A stretch of DNA of 64,000 nucleotides from Skermania piniformis (GCF_019285775.1 NZ_CP079105.1:3356603-3420602); one strand, 5' to 3'; positions 17,950-27,949 are shown, counted from the stretch's first letter. Notes: generated by a model not told the origin, from the letters alone. A program made the numbers and translations.

Positions 17950-19204
17950 GACCGTTTCCCCCGTCCCATCCGTCGAGCCATCGGGCGTGCGCCATCCAGT
18001 GCGCCGCGCGCTCGGCGCGCTCCCGCACGTCGGCGACGTCGTCGCCGAGCACGTTCACGTGTCCGATCTTGCGGGACGGGCGCTCGGCCTTCCCGTAGAG
18101 ATGCACCTTGGCCTCCGGCATCCGCGCGAACAGGTGGTGCAGCCGTTCGTCCAGCGACATCGCCGGCGCCTGCGGGGCGCCGAGAATATTCGCCATCACG
18201 GTGACCGGCGCGAGCGGGGTGGTGTCGCCCAGCGGATAGTCCAGAACCGCCCGCAGATGCTGTTCGAACTGGCCGGTGACCGCGCCGTCCATGCCCCAGT
18301 GCCCGGAGTTGTGCGGACGCATCGCCAACTCGTTGACCAGCAACCCGCCGGGGGCGTCCGGATCCGGGGCGACCTCGAACAACTCGACCGCAAGCACCCC
18401 GACCACCCCGAGCTCGGCCGCCAACCGCAACGCCAACTCCTCGGCCGCCGTGGCGAGCTCCTCGGTCAGGCCCGGCGCCGGGGCGATCACCACCGCGCAC
18501 TGCCCGGCCCGCTGCACCGACTCGACCACCGGCCAGGCCGCGCCCTGGCCGTACGGCGACCGGGCCACCACGGCCGCCAGCTCCCGCCGAAACGGCACCT
18601 TGGCCTCGGCCAGCAGCGTCGTCCCCGCGGCGAACAGCGGTTCGGCCACCGTCAGCGCAGTGTCGAGGTCGTCGGCCGACCACACCCCGCGCCCGTCGTA
18701 GCCGCCCCGGATCATCTTGAGCACCAGCGGCGCACCGAACGCCCGCACCTCCGCCGCGGTGCGCACCGCCGCGAACCGGGGCACCGGCACGCCCAGCTCG
18801 GCGAGCCGTAACCGCATGGCGAGCTTGTCCTGTGCGAGTACCAGGGCGTGTGGCGGCGGCGCCACATTGACGCCCTCGGCGACGAGCACCTCGAGGTGTT
18901 CGGTCGGGACGTGCTCGTGGTCGAAGGTGAGCGCGCCGGCGCCGACCGCAGCCGTGCGCAGCGCATCGAGGTCGGTGTGGGAACCGAGCACCACGTCCGG
19001 GCTCACCTGGGCGGCCGGATCGTCCGGATGTTGCGCCAACACCCGCAACCGCTGTCCGAGGGCGATCGCCGCCTGATGTGTCATCCGGGCCAGCTGACCG
19101 CCGCCGACCATCGTCACGGTCGGCAGGGCGACCGGGGAATGCGCGCCCGGCCGGCCGGTGGCCGACGCGCTCGAAGGCGGAGAGGCAGCCGTCACGGGTG
19201 TCAT
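17942..19204 (-). CDS. purK: 5-(Carboxyamino)imidazole ribonucleotide synthase
   Basis: ATP-grasp enzyme making N5-CAIR from AIR, bicarbonate and ATP. 420 aa. [20 protein letters not shown] near the N-terminus (after about 28 variable residues), [20 protein letters not shown] for ATP binding, and [13 protein letters not shown] with metal ligands. ATG at 19204 is the first plausible start; the open frame extends upstream as unrelated sequence. Overlaps purE (ATGGCTGA). Divergent from the GtrA-like gene across about 80 bp. Confidence 0.95.
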   Translation of the reverse strand: MTPVTAASPPSSASATGRPGAHSPVALPTVTMVGGGQLARMTHQAAIALGQRLRVLAQHPDDPAAQVSPDVVLGSHTDLDALRTAAVGAGALTFDHEHVPTEHLEVLVAEGVNVAPPPHALVLAQDKLAMRLRLAELGVPVPRFAAVRTAAEVRAFGAPLVLKMIRGGYDGRGVWSADDLDTALTVAEPLFAAGTTLLAEAKVPFRRELAAVVARSPYGQGAAWPVVESVQRAGQCAVVIAPAPGLTEELATAAEELALRLAAELGVVGVLAVELFEVAPDPDAPGGLLVNELAMRPHNSGHWGMDGAVTGQFEQHLRAVLDYPLGDTTPLAPVTVMANILGAPQAPAMSLDERLHHLFARMPEAKVHLYGKAERPSRKIGHVNVLGDDVADVRERAERAAHWMAHARWLDGWDGGNGHG

Positions 19205-19271
19205 CGTGTCATGGCCCGCCGCCCCCGCGTTCGGCGGACACAGCCGGGAACGCCGCCGGGTCCGGAAGACG

Positions 19272-19277
19272 TAGACT
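19272..19277 (+). promoter_or_regulatory. Putative -10 element, leaderless start of GtrA-like gene
   Basis: TAGACT eight bases before the GTG at 19286; same geometry as fbiA. Confidence 0.45.
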
Positions 19278-19285
19278 CGGGGCTT

Positions 19286-19831
19286 GTGCCATTCCTCGAC
19301 GACGTGGTGGGTCTGATCCCGCAGCCGTTCCGCGGTATCGCCATCCGAAATCGCGAGCTGATCAAGTTCGCCATCGTCGGCGGAACCACGTTCGTGATCG
19401 ACTCGGTGATCTTCTACGCGCTGAAGCTGAGTGTGCTGGAGAGCAAACCGGTCACCGCCAAGATCATATCTGGTGTGGTGGCGGTGATCGCGTCCTACAT
19501 CCTGAATCGGGAGTGGTCGTTCCGGACTCGCGGCGGCCGGGATCGCTCGCACGAGGCCCTGCTCTTCTTCGCGGTCAGCGCAGTGGGCGTGGTGCTCAGC
19601 TTCATCCCGCTCTACATCTCCAGCTATGCCTTCGACCTGCGGGTGCCGAACGTCAGCCTGACGACCGAGAACATCGCGGACTTCATCAGCGCATACGTGA
19701 TCGGAAACCTGCTGCAGATGACCTTCCGATTCTGGGCGATGCGGCGCTGGGTTTTCCCGGAGGAGTTCGCCCGCCAACCGGACCGATTCTCCGAGTACGC
19801 CGACGCGGATCACCCGATCCGGCACGGTTGA
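19286..19831 (+). CDS. GtrA-family polyprenyl-sugar flippase-like membrane protein
   Basis: 181 aa, four predicted transmembrane helices, GtrA/DPMS-associated family (Rv3277 position). IKFAIVGGTTFVIDSVIFYA is the typical first helix; SYILNREWSFR is the conserved loop after helix 2; FRFWAMRRWVF ends the last. Such proteins are thought to help flip lipid-linked sugars in envelope glycan synthesis. GTG at 19286 is selected because a -10-like element directly precedes it. Convergent with the histidine kinase. Confidence 0.9.
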   Translation: MPFLDDVVGLIPQPFRGIAIRNRELIKFAIVGGTTFVIDSVIFYALKLSVLESKPVTAKIISGVVAVIASYILNREWSFRTRGGRDRSHEALLFFAVSAVGVVLSFIPLYISSYAFDLRVPNVSLTTENIADFISAYVIGNLLQMTFRFWAMRRWVFPEEFARQPDRFSEYADADHPIRHG

Positions 19832-19868
19832 CCCGCGGTCCCGACCGACCGGCCGGTCGCGGCAACCG

Positions 19869-21164
19869 CTATCGCGGTTCCTCGGCCGGCGCCCGGACGA
19901 ACTCCGGCACGGTGCGCAGAAACAACGTGAACACCGCCGGCCGGCGACGCTGCAGTTCCAGCCGGCCGCCGTCGGCCTCGACCAGGGCCCGGGCGAGCGC
20001 CAGCCCGACCCCGGTGGAGCCGGCCGCCGAGAAGCCCCGATCGAACACGTGGGGGGCGAGCTCGTCGCTGATTCCCCCGCCTTCGTCGCGCACCTCCACA
20101 CAGACCGTGCCCCGCTCGCCGCGGATCGGGCGCACGGTCACCGTGCAGGCACCGTCGCCGTGCCCGAGCGCGTTGTCGATCAGCACCGACACCGCCTCAC
20201 GCAACCGGGTACCGGTGACCGGAGCACGCAGTTCCGGATCGCCGGCCAGCCGCAACGCCCGGCCCGCGTCGGCGAACGCCGGTTCCCATTCCCCGACCAC
20301 CCCGGTCAGTTCCGCCAGCACCGCCACCGGAGTCCGGGCCGCCGCCCCGTCGGTCCGGGATGCCCGGACCAGGTCGTCGATCGCTGTGGTCAGCCGATCC
20401 ACCTGGGCCATGGCCTGCTCGGCCTCGCCGACCACGGCCGGGTCGGGGTGCACCGACAGCTCGTCCAGGTGCAACCGCACCGCGGTCAGTCGGCTCCGCA
20501 GCTGATGCGATACGTCGGCCGCCAACGAGTGCTCGCGCTGCAACCGGCCGGCGATCTCCACCGTGGCCGAATCCAGCACATCGGATACCCGGTCGAGCTC
20601 GGCGATTCCGTGCCGCCGCGGGTCCGGCCGGAAATCGCCCAGCGCGAGCCGCGCGGCGCGGGCAGCCACATCACGTAGCGGGTCGGCGAGCCGGCGGGCG
20701 GTGAGCACGCCGACGCCGGCACCGGCCGCGATCGAACCCAGCACAACCAGCCCGACCGCACCGACGGCCTGGCGCTGCAGCCGCCGCATATCGGCCGACG
20801 ACACCTCGATCCGCAGCGACCCCGACGTTCCCATGGACAGCGACTCGGCGAGCGACGGACCGATCGGCGGGGCACCGATATCGAGCCGGGACGCGTTGTC
20901 CAGCGGCGTCGGGTACACCACGGTGAGCCGACCGCCGTCCGGGATCAGCGGTTGGATCGCCCGGACGTCGAGCGGCCCCTCGACGATGCCGCGCTGTCCC
21001 TCTTGCGCTACCACCTCGACCGCGATCCGATTCAGCCGATCCTGCAGACCGTTACGGGTGATGTCCTCGACCCACAACCAGGCGGTGTAGGTGAGCGGCA
21101 GGCCGAGGACCAGCGCGGTCAGCACCACCACGGCGAGGATGGCCAGCAGAATCCGGCGACGCAC
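19869..21164 (-). CDS. Sensor histidine kinase
   Basis: 431 aa membrane kinase. N-terminal helix (residues 4-30), extracytoplasmic stretch of about 110 residues, second helix near 135-155, HAMP linker with RRLADPLRDVAARAARLALG, H-box LAADVSHQLRSRLTAVRLH with the phosphoacceptor His, and an ATPase domain with DNALGHGDG and DEGGGISDEL. GTG start. Follows its response regulator by 29 bp. The sensor domain is not recognised, so the stimulus is unknown. QLRSRL instead of the more common ELRTPL is characteristic of one actinobacterial kinase group. Confidence 0.92.
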   Translation of the reverse strand: MRRRILLAILAVVVLTALVLGLPLTYTAWLWVEDITRNGLQDRLNRIAVEVVAQEGQRGIVEGPLDVRAIQPLIPDGGRLTVVYPTPLDNASRLDIGAPPIGPSLAESLSMGTSGSLRIEVSSADMRRLQRQAVGAVGLVVLGSIAAGAGVGVLTARRLADPLRDVAARAARLALGDFRPDPRRHGIAELDRVSDVLDSATVEIAGRLQREHSLAADVSHQLRSRLTAVRLHLDELSVHPDPAVVGEAEQAMAQVDRLTTAIDDLVRASRTDGAAARTPVAVLAELTGVVGEWEPAFADAGRALRLAGDPELRAPVTGTRLREAVSVLIDNALGHGDGACTVTVRPIRGERGTVCVEVRDEGGGISDELAPHVFDRGFSAAGSTGVGLALARALVEADGGRLELQRRRPAVFTLFLRTVPEFVRAPAEEPR

Positions 21165-21178
21165 CGCTCGGTCCGCCG

Positions 21179-21206
21179 ATCAGTCGGTGTTCATCAGTCG
21201 GTGTTC
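21179..21206 (-). repeat. Exact 14-bp tandem duplication at the response-regulator stop codon
   Basis: Two identical adjacent 14-bp copies (21179-21192 and 21193-21206). One copy contains the response regulator's final codons and stop; the second lies in the gap before the kinase start. Likely slippage. Confidence 0.8.
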
Positions 21207-21874
21207 AACCGGAACCCGACGCCTCGGATGGTCGCGATCCGCCGCTCCGCAACCGGCCCCTCGTCGCCGATCTTGCGGCGCAGCCAGGACATGTGCATGT
21301 CGAGCGTCTTCGAACCACGCAGCTCGGCGTCCCCCCATACTTCGCGCAGGATGGTCTCCCGTGGCACCACCTGCCCGGCCCGATCGATGAGCACCTTGAG
21401 CAGCTCGTACTCCTTGTTGGCCAGACCGATCTCGGTACCGTTCAGCAACACGCGACGCGCCGCGGGCTCCAGCCGGATACCGCGTACCTCGACCACGCCG
21501 TCCTCGCCGGTGGCACTGCGACGCAGCAATGCCCGGACCCGCGCCATCAGCTCGGCCAGCCGGAACGGCTTACCCACGTAGTCGTCCGCCCCGGCGTCCA
21601 GGCCGACCACGAAATCCACCTCGTCGGTGCGCGCGGTGAGCATCAACACCGCGAGGTCGGAACCGGCCGCCCGAACCTGCCGACACACCTCGAGCCCGTC
21701 CATTCCGGGCAGACCCAGATCCAGGATGAGCAGATCGTGCTCGCCGGCCAACGCCTGCTCCAGCACCACCGGGCCGGACCGCTCCACGGTGACCGCGTAG
21801 CCTTCCCGGCCGAGCGCCCGGGACAGCGGTGCCGCGATCGCCTCGTCGTCCTCGGCGAGCAGTACCACCGTCAT
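21194..21874 (-). CDS. OmpR-family response regulator
   Basis: 226 aa. Receiver domain with acidic pocket Glu8-Asp9-Asp10, phosphoacceptor Asp52 in LLILDLGLPGMDG, and conserved Thr and Lys (LMLTART, YVGKPF). The C-terminal winged-helix DNA-binding domain ends VRGVGFRLNTD. Pairs with the kinase 29 bp downstream. Regulon unknown; no obvious direct repeats identify an operator. Upstream, the PH-domain gene lies 47 bp away in the same direction and may share the transcript. Confidence 0.95.
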   Translation of the reverse strand: MTVVLLAEDDEAIAAPLSRALGREGYAVTVERSGPVVLEQALAGEHDLLILDLGLPGMDGLEVCRQVRAAGSDLAVLMLTARTDEVDFVVGLDAGADDYVGKPFRLAELMARVRALLRRSATGEDGVVEVRGIRLEPAARRVLLNGTEIGLANKEYELLKVLIDRAGQVVPRETILREVWGDAELRGSKTLDMHMSWLRRKIGDEGPVAERRIATIRGVGFRLNTD

Positions 21875-21921
21875 CCTGGCGAACCCGTCATGCCGACCAG
21901 CCTACGTCGGGTCACCGCTGA

Positions 21922-22425
21922 TCACCCGCGTTCTCGGGCCGACTCCACCTCCTGATACAGCAGCGCGTGCACCTTCTCCACCTGGGGAATGTCGGCGAAC
22001 TCCAGCAGATCTTCCGATGCCGACCCGACGATCAGCGTGCCGGTACCGAAGATCCGGTCGATCGGGCCGTTGCGAAACTGCACGTTGGAGATCCGGCTCA
22101 GCGGAATGTCGATACCGGTGTGGGTGATCAAACCACGCCGGCTCAGCACGCGCCGATCGGTCACGATGAAGTGGCTGGTGCGCCAGTACAGCAGTGGTAG
22201 CAAGCATTGGAAGATCAGCACCAGCAGCCAGAGCGCGGCGATCGCCACCAGCACCGCCGTCCGGGTGTTGCCCTCCAGCCGGGCCTGCGCCACCCCGGCA
22301 CCGAACCCGGCGAGCGCGCCGGCCAGCACGAAGGCGAACGCCGGCGCGATCAGCATCTTCCAGTGCGGGTGCCGGTAGAGCAACAGCTGCTCGTTGTCGG
22401 CGAGCACTTCGTCCGGATACCCCAT
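21922..22425 (-). CDS. PH-domain membrane protein
   Basis: 167 aa, counterpart of Rv3278c. Two transmembrane helices near the N-terminus (about 24-45 and 58-80), then a bacterial PH (YdbS-like) domain: YWRTSHFIVTDRRVLSRRGL, IPLSRISNVQF, GTLIVGSAS. Bacterial PH-domain membrane proteins are of uncertain role, possibly membrane stress. Sits 29 bp downstream of birA on the same strand, as in mycobacteria. Confidence 0.88.
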   Translation of the reverse strand: MGYPDEVLADNEQLLLYRHPHWKMLIAPAFAFVLAGALAGFGAGVAQARLEGNTRTAVLVAIAALWLLVLIFQCLLPLLYWRTSHFIVTDRRVLSRRGLITHTGIDIPLSRISNVQFRNGPIDRIFGTGTLIVGSASEDLLEFADIPQVEKVHALLYQEVESARERG

Positions 22426-22454
22426 GATCCGACCGTACCTTGCGGACTCGGGCG

Positions 22455-23258
22455 CTACTGCGCCCGCAGATGAGTGACGTCCGCGGCCGAGACCGCGGTG
22501 CCGTCGATCAACAGCCGCCCGTTCCGGTCGACGTCGTCGGCGATTCCGGTGATGGTCGTGCCGCCGGGTAGTTCCGCCCGGACCGGGGTGCCGAGCGTCA
22601 CGCAGCGCTCCCGATACGCTGCGGCCGGATCGGCCACGGCCCAGCCGTCCCGTTGCCAGTCCGTGATCCGATCGGCCAGCTCGGCCAACACCGCCTGGGC
22701 GACGACATTGCGGTCGGTGGTCCGTGCGCCGGCCAACGCCAGCGACGTCGCGTGCGGCACCGGCAGCTCGTCGGAGGTCAGGTCGACGTTGATGCCGACC
22801 CCGACCACGACCACCGGAACCGGTCCGGTCGCGCCGACCTCGGCGAGAATTCCGGCGACCTTACGTTCGCCGATCAACACGTCGTTCGGCCATTTCAGCC
22901 CGGCCGGCACCCCCGCCACCCGGCGCAACGCATCGACCACCGCGACCCCGGTGAGCAGCGGCAACCAGCCCAACCGGGCCGGTTCGGCGCCGGGCAGCCG
23001 AAGCAGCACCGACAGCGCCACCTGCGACCGTGGTGGCGCCTGCCAGCTTCGGGAATGCCGGCCCCGGCCGTGATCCTGACAGTCCGCGATCAGCACGGTG
23101 CGATCGGCGGCCGGATCGCCGGCGCGGGCGAGCAGGTCGGCGTTGGTCGAACCGGTCCGGGCGGTCACTTCGACGGCGGAATAGAAGTCGGCCGCGCGAT
23201 CGAGACCCGCGCGCAGCACATCCGCAACCAACGGTCGACGATCGGGGAGGGTGGTCAT
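22455..23258 (-). CDS. birA: Biotin--[acetyl-CoA-carboxylase] ligase
   Basis: 267 aa BirA without an N-terminal DNA-binding domain. Activates biotin as biotinyl-AMP and attaches it to the AccA lysine; the substrate gene accA lies in this window. Motifs: TGSTNADLL, GRGRHSRSW (biotinyl-AMP loop), LKWPNDVLIGERKVAGIL, VGVGINVDL. ATG at 23258. Conserved placement divergent from accD across the PAS/DUF gene. Confidence 0.94.
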   Translation of the reverse strand: MTTLPDRRPLVADVLRAGLDRAADFYSAVEVTARTGSTNADLLARAGDPAADRTVLIADCQDHGRGRHSRSWQAPPRSQVALSVLLRLPGAEPARLGWLPLLTGVAVVDALRRVAGVPAGLKWPNDVLIGERKVAGILAEVGATGPVPVVVVGVGINVDLTSDELPVPHATSLALAGARTTDRNVVAQAVLAELADRITDWQRDGWAVADPAAAYRERCVTLGTPVRAELPGGTTITGIADDVDRNGRLLIDGTAVSAADVTHLRAQ

Positions 23259-23299
23259 CGGCCAACGATAGCGACGCCGTGCGGGCGATCCACGCGGCG

Positions 23300-24271
23300 T
23301 CAGGGCGTCCGCTGCCGGACCTGGATGAGCCCGTGCCGGATCCGACCGTGGGCCAGGCCGAAGATATCGGTATCGGTATCGATCCAGTCGCCGTCCGGGA
23401 ACCGCAACGACACCGTACAGGCGGTGTGCTCGGCCCCGGCCCCGATCTGCGCGATGGCCAGGTCGTAGGGTGCGCGGTCGCGGAACTCCGGCAGGTGCTG
23501 TTGCCAGCCGTCCAGCGGCGGTAACGGCGGGGTGATCCAGTCGTAGACCACACCGTTGGGCACGAATACCCAGCCGCTGCCGCGGTCGAGCTGACCGGCG
23601 AGTAGCCGAGCTGCCGCCGGCATCGGCATCGGGTCGGCCGGGGTTACGTCGGTGACGTCGTGGAACAGTCCGCGCACGAGCGGCTCGGGACCCTCGATCC
23701 GGCGGACCGCGGTGTGCGCTTCGCGCCGGTCGCCGTCCTCGCCGACGACGGTCACCATGCCTTGCCAGCGAGTCGCCGCGCCGGCGAGCACCGCGAGGTA
23801 ACCGTCGATGTCGTCGATCCGCTCGATGTGGTGGAAGTTCTCGGTGGCCATCTGAATCCGCCGAGTCGGGTCGGCGGCCGTACCGTGGAACCATTCCTCG
23901 ACGTTCGGGCCCAGAATCGCGAAGCTCCGATCGCAGTCCCAGGCCCAGCCGGCGACATGTCGCGGCGCCGGCACGGGCACGCCGGTCGGACCGGTCCACA
24001 CCTGCACGGCATGCACCACCCCGTGCGCTCCCACGACCGGACGGCCGATGATCGTCAGCTCTGCGGCGCCACGCCGAGCCGGAACCGTCCGGTGTACCGC
24101 GGTGCGACTCACGCAGCACCGCCCGACGACGGCCTGAATCGCCGCGCCGACCATCGTGCCGGGCCGGGCGCGCAGCGGGCTCGACCAGTCCTTACGCCGG
24201 GCTCCGTCGGCGACGACACTTGCCCGCGCAGCGCCGTCCAGGGTCTCTACGACCAGCCACCCCTCGCTCAT
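23300..24271 (-). CDS. Uncharacterised PAS/DUF5593-like protein
   Basis: 323 aa, tentatively like actinobacterial proteins annotated with GAF/PAS-type and DUF5593 domains. A middle segment WAWDCDRSFAILGPNVEEWF followed by FHHIERIDDIDGYL has the feel of a PAS fold; the C-terminal third is WVFVPNGVVYDWITPPLPPL and beyond. No catalytic motif. The ATG at 24271 is chosen, with GGGGA upstream; a GTG one codon earlier is possible. Located between birA and accD, where mycobacteria have no such gene as far as I recall. Function unknown. Confidence 0.6.
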   Translation of the reverse strand: MSEGWLVVETLDGAARASVVADGARRKDWSSPLRARPGTMVGAAIQAVVGRCCVSRTAVHRTVPARRGAAELTIIGRPVVGAHGVVHAVQVWTGPTGVPVPAPRHVAGWAWDCDRSFAILGPNVEEWFHGTAADPTRRIQMATENFHHIERIDDIDGYLAVLAGAATRWQGMVTVVGEDGDRREAHTAVRRIEGPEPLVRGLFHDVTDVTPADPMPMPAAARLLAGQLDRGSGWVFVPNGVVYDWITPPLPPLDGWQQHLPEFRDRAPYDLAIAQIGAGAEHTACTVSLRFPDGDWIDTDTDIFGLAHGRIRHGLIQVRQRTP

Positions 24272-24379
24272 CACGATCCCCGTTCCGCGCTTATCATGCG
24301 CGTCTGTCACGCCCTCCCCCCGGTCGACTCTACGTTCCGGGTGATTCCCTCCGCCCGCGGCGGTCGCCCAGGTGGCCGC

Positions 24380-24385
24380 TAAGCT
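24380..24385 (+). promoter_or_regulatory. Putative -10 element, leaderless start of accD
   Basis: TAAGCT six bases before the ATG at 24392, with no purine-rich ribosome site between. Confidence 0.4.
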
Positions 24386-24391
24386 CCGAGA

Positions 24392-26023
24392 ATGACCACC
24401 GTCGAATCCGGGCCCGACACCACGACGCCGGACATCCACACCACGGCGGGCAAGCTTGCCGAGCTCACCCGCCGGCTCGACGAAGCCCGCCACCCGATGG
24501 GCGAGAAGTCGGTCGACAAGGTGCACGCCAAGGGCAAGCTGACCGCGCGCGAGCGCATTCTCGCGCTGCTCGACGAAGGTTCGTTCGTGGAGCTGGACGC
24601 CCTGGCCCGGCATCGGAGCGTCAATTTCGGGCTCGCCGACAACCGCCCGCTGGGCGACGGCGTGGTGGCCGGTTACGGGACGGTCGACGGCCGCGACGTG
24701 TGCGTGTTCAGCCAGGACTCGACGGTGTTCGGCGGCAGCCTCGGCGAGGTCTACGGCGAGAAGATCGTCAAGGTGATGGAGCTGGCGGTGAAAACCGGCC
24801 GGCCGCTGATCGGGATCAACGACGGAGCCGGCGCGCGCATCCAGGAGGGTGTGGTCTCCCTCGGCCTGTACGGCGAGATCTTCCAGCGCAACATCCAGGC
24901 ATCCGGGGTCATCCCGCAGATCTCGGTGGTTCTGGGCGCGGCGGCCGGCGGGCACGTCTACTCGCCCGCCCTGACCGACTTCGTGATCATGGTCGACCAG
25001 ACCAGCCAGATGTTCATCACCGGGCCCGACGTGATCAAGACGGTGACCGGTGAAGACGTTACGATGGAGGATCTGGGCGGCGCGCACACGCACATGGTCC
25101 GCTCCGGGGTCGCGCACTACGTCGCGTCGGGCGAACAGGATGCCCTCGACTATGTCCGAGACCTGCTGAGTTATCTCCCCAGCAACAACCGGGCGGAGCC
25201 GCCCCGGACCGAACCCAGCGACCCGATCGCCGGCTCGATCGAGGACTCGCTGACCGACGAGGACCGCGAGCTGGACACGATCGTCCCGGACTCGCCGAAT
25301 CAGCCGTACGACATGCACGAAGTGATCCGACGGCTGCTCGACGACGACGAGTTCCTGGAGGTGCAGGCCGAGCGGGCGATGAACATCATCGTCGGGTTCG
25401 GCCGGATCGACGGCCGGTCGGTCGGCATCGTGGCGAACCAGCCCACCCGGTTCGCCGGCTGTCTGGACATCGATGCCTCGGAGAAGGCTGCCCGCTTCGT
25501 CCGGACCTGCGACGCGTTCAACGTACCGATCATCACCCTGGTCGACGTTCCCGGATTCCTGCCCGGCACCAGCCAGGAATACAACGGCATCATCCGGCGC
25601 GGCGCGAAGCTGCTCTACGCGTACGGCGAGGCCACGGTCGGCAAGATCACCGTGATCACCCGAAAGGCCTACGGCGGCGCCTACGACGTGATGGGCTCCA
25701 AGCACCTCGGCGCCGATGTGAACCTGGCGTGGCCGACCGCGCAGATAGCGGTGATGGGCGCCTCCGGTGCCGTCGGCTTCGTCTATCGCAAGCAACTGGC
25801 CGAGGCCACGCAACGCGGTGACGATGTCGAAGCGCTGCGCCGAGAATTTCAGAACGAGTACGAGGACACCCTGGTCAACCCGTACATCGCCGCCGAGCGC
25901 GGGTACGTGGACGCCGTCATTCCGCCCTCGCACACCCGCGGTCAGATCGTCACGGCGCTGCGCCTGCTGGAACGCAAGATGGTTTCGATGCCGCCGAAGA
26001 AGCACGGCAACATTCCGCTCTGA
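24392..26023 (+). CDS. accD5: Acyl-CoA carboxylase beta (carboxyltransferase) subunit
   Basis: 543 aa carboxyltransferase of the propionyl/acetyl-CoA carboxylase complex, supplying methylmalonyl- and malonyl-CoA for mycolic and methyl-branched lipids; AccD5-like by position. N-domain oxyanion loops: [44 protein letters not shown]-domain: [32 protein letters not shown]. The ATG at 24392 is directly preceded by a -10-like TAAGCT. Followed by accE and maf. Confidence 0.95.
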   Translation: MTTVESGPDTTTPDIHTTAGKLAELTRRLDEARHPMGEKSVDKVHAKGKLTARERILALLDEGSFVELDALARHRSVNFGLADNRPLGDGVVAGYGTVDGRDVCVFSQDSTVFGGSLGEVYGEKIVKVMELAVKTGRPLIGINDGAGARIQEGVVSLGLYGEIFQRNIQASGVIPQISVVLGAAAGGHVYSPALTDFVIMVDQTSQMFITGPDVIKTVTGEDVTMEDLGGAHTHMVRSGVAHYVASGEQDALDYVRDLLSYLPSNNRAEPPRTEPSDPIAGSIEDSLTDEDRELDTIVPDSPNQPYDMHEVIRRLLDDDEFLEVQAERAMNIIVGFGRIDGRSVGIVANQPTRFAGCLDIDASEKAARFVRTCDAFNVPIITLVDVPGFLPGTSQEYNGIIRRGAKLLYAYGEATVGKITVITRKAYGGAYDVMGSKHLGADVNLAWPTAQIAVMGASGAVGFVYRKQLAEATQRGDDVEALRREFQNEYEDTLVNPYIAAERGYVDAVIPPSHTRGQIVTALRLLERKMVSMPPKKHGNIPL

Positions 26024-26114
26024 GCGCGAGTCCAGCCGGACCCGAACCCCGCTCGGCCCCATGGCCGTACCGATGTCTGCCGCCCCGATCCCGCGAGGGA
26101 GGAACCGACCAGTC

Positions 26115-26381
26115 GTGAGCACACCCGAATCCGGCCGCGACGCCGAGCAACCGGTCGTCGCCGTACTTCGTGGCAACCCCACCGACGGCGAGATCGCCGC
26201 GATCGTCGTCGCCTTGCAGGCGGCTGCCGCGAGCGCGGCTCCGGCGCCCCCCGACCGGCGACCGCCGGAACTTTGGGGCCCGCCGACCGCGTTGCATCGC
26301 GGAGCACAACCGTTCGCCCCGAACTCCTACTCGGCGTTCTCCTCACTGTCGTTCGTCGCGTCGGGTTTCGGGGGCGGATGA
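26115..26381 (+). CDS. accE5: Acyl-CoA carboxylase epsilon subunit
   Basis: Small actinobacterial AccE, 88 aa, which binds and stimulates the AccA3-AccD5 complex (established for mycobacteria). Key region VVAVLRGNPTDGEIAAIVVA and the C-terminal RPPELWGPPTALHR are family hallmarks. Start GTG 26115 with GAGGGAGGA upstream; longer in-frame starts would add unconserved sequence. It ends in an ATGA overlap with maf. Confidence 0.9.
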   Translation: MSTPESGRDAEQPVVAVLRGNPTDGEIAAIVVALQAAAASAAPAPPDRRPPELWGPPTALHRGAQPFAPNSYSAFSSLSFVASGFGGG

Positions 26382-27040
26382 CCCGGCTGATCCTGGCGTC
26401 TGCGTCGCCGGCCCGGCTGGCGGTCTTGCAGGCCGCGGGGGTGCAGCCGGTGGTTCGGGTTTCCCGGGTGGACGAGGATGCGGTGGCAGCTGCCCTGCCG
26501 CCGGACAGCCCGCCGGACACCGTCGTGGTGGAGCTGGCCCGAGCGAAGGCGGCCGCCGTTGCCGCGGAGCTGACCGCCGGCAGTACCGGAGTGTGCTGGC
26601 TGGACAGCGCCGAGGCATTCGACGGCGTGGTGGTCGGGTGCGACTCGATGCTCTGGATCGCCGGTCGGCTGCAGGGAAAACCGCACACGGTCGCCGTGGC
26701 CCGGGAACGCTGGCAGCAGCAGGCAGGCCGAAGCGGGGAGTTGCTCACCGGACATTGCGTGCTGCGGATGCGCGATGCCCGGGTGGTCGCCGCCGCGTTC
26801 GGCTGTAGCCGTACGACGGTGCATTTCGGCCGACCGGATCCGGCCGAGTTGGAAAGTTACCTGGCCAGCGGGGAGCCGTTGAGCGTGGCCGGCGCATTCA
26901 CCCTGGACGGACTGGGCGGCTGGTTCGTCGACGGCATCGACGGCGACCCGTCCAGCGTGATCGGGATCGGGCTACCGCTCCTGCGGCGATTGCTGCGCGA
27001 GGTCGGGACCGACCTCACCCAGCTGTGGCCGGATCGGTGA
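26378..27040 (+). CDS. maf: Maf-family nucleoside triphosphate pyrophosphatase
   Basis: 220 aa Maf/Ham1-fold house-cleaning pyrophosphatase acting on non-canonical nucleotides. N-terminal LASASPARLAVLQAAG (SxSPxR-type substrate loop), VVVGCDSMLWIAG with the metal Asp, GKPHTVAVA, and SVAGAFTLDGLGGWF. ATG overlaps the accE stop. Its last 26 bp overlap the 3' end of the convergent SufR-like gene. Confidence 0.92.
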   Translation: MTRLILASASPARLAVLQAAGVQPVVRVSRVDEDAVAAALPPDSPPDTVVVELARAKAAAVAAELTAGSTGVCWLDSAEAFDGVVVGCDSMLWIAGRLQGKPHTVAVARERWQQQAGRSGELLTGHCVLRMRDARVVAAAFGCSRTTVHFGRPDPAELESYLASGEPLSVAGAFTLDGLGGWFVDGIDGDPSSVIGIGLPLLRRLLREVGTDLTQLWPDR

Positions 27041-27833
27041 AACTCCGTTCTGCCGACACCAGATCTGCGTCGTCTCGACCGATGCTCACGTCCCGCACGA
27101 CCGATCCGCGGCCGATCGACGGATCCACCCGAGCCTGCCGTGCCACGCCGATCCGGATCGCACAAGCGTCCGGTTCCCAGAAGGGTTGCAGGTCGACCGT
27201 CAATCCGGTCCGACCCGCCGCATGCTGTTCGATCAGCCCGCGCAGCATGCCCAGATGAACCCCGCACACCACTTCGGAATGGGTGCGCGCCAGGTCGCGT
27301 AACGGGCACGCGGTCAGCCGGACACACGCCTGATCGGAGATCTCGTCGGACTCGCGCTCGGGCACCTCTCGCTCCGGCCCGAAACCCAGCTCGGACATGA
27401 TCGCAAGCACCGCCTCCCGCGCTTCGACCACCGTCCGCGGTGGCGGTTCGCCGGCGGCCAGCCGAGCCCCCCACGCCCGGCCGGCGTCCACCGCGGCGTC
27501 GTGCGAGTACCGCGGGTCATGACCCAACTGGTCGGCCAGGACGTGCGCCAGCTCCTGATAGCCGACCGAACGTTGCACCGCGCAGTAGCCGATTCGCGGC
27601 CGCCCGCGACCTCGTGGCGGCTGCTGGACCTGCCGGACCAGCGACTCGCGGGTGAGCACATCGAGATGGAAGCGCACCGTGGTGACGTGCTGGCCGGTCA
27701 TCCGCGCCAACTCCTGGGCATCGAGCGGTTCGCTGGCGCCGCGCAGAATTGCGAGCAGCCGGCGCCGCGGCCACGAATCGGGCACCCAACCACCCCCTCC
27801 GCTCGTCCGCCGGTTTCCCGAACGGCCATTCAT
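27015..27833 (-). CDS. SufR-like winged-helix regulator with cysteine-rich C-terminus
   Basis: 272 aa. N-terminal winged helix ([35 protein letters not shown], wing [10 protein letters not shown]). C-terminal cysteines in [12 protein letters not shown] and [10 protein letters not shown] resemble the cluster-binding region of SufR-type Fe-S sensors (inference from pattern). ATG at 27833 excludes an unconserved extension. Divergent from the sulfurtransferase sseA over 116 bp that include an AAATGTA/TACATTT inverted repeat, so it likely autoregulates and controls sseA. Confidence 0.75.
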   Translation of the reverse strand: MNGRSGNRRTSGGGGWVPDSWPRRRLLAILRGASEPLDAQELARMTGQHVTTVRFHLDVLTRESLVRQVQQPPRGRGRPRIGYCAVQRSVGYQELAHVLADQLGHDPRYSHDAAVDAGRAWGARLAAGEPPPRTVVEAREAVLAIMSELGFGPEREVPERESDEISDQACVRLTACPLRDLARTHSEVVCGVHLGMLRGLIEQHAAGRTGLTVDLQPFWEPDACAIRIGVARQARVDPSIGRGSVVRDVSIGRDDADLVSAERSFTDPATAG

Positions 27834-27887
27834 CTTATCTTTGCGCGGATAGCCCGTCGTTTCCACCCGCATCCCGAAGCATCGGGA

Positions 27888-27913
27888 AAATGTATGGACT
27901 ACCGAGTACATTT
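27888..27913. promoter_or_regulatory. Inverted repeat, probable operator of the SufR-like regulator
   Basis: AAATGTA, 12 bases, TACATTT: perfect 7-bp arms at 27888-27894 and 27907-27913, centred between the divergent regulator and sseA. A shorter hairpin CCCGA-AGCA-TCGGG lies just left of it (27873-27886). Confidence 0.55.
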
Positions 27914-27949
27914 CACCTCGGTCAGCGTGGGAATACCAGAGGAGGACCC

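Noticed and set aside
23300-26182. 960-codon reverse ORF covering accD antisense and the PAS-like gene
   Set aside because: Only the last 323 codons look like a protein; the rest is antisense to accD5.
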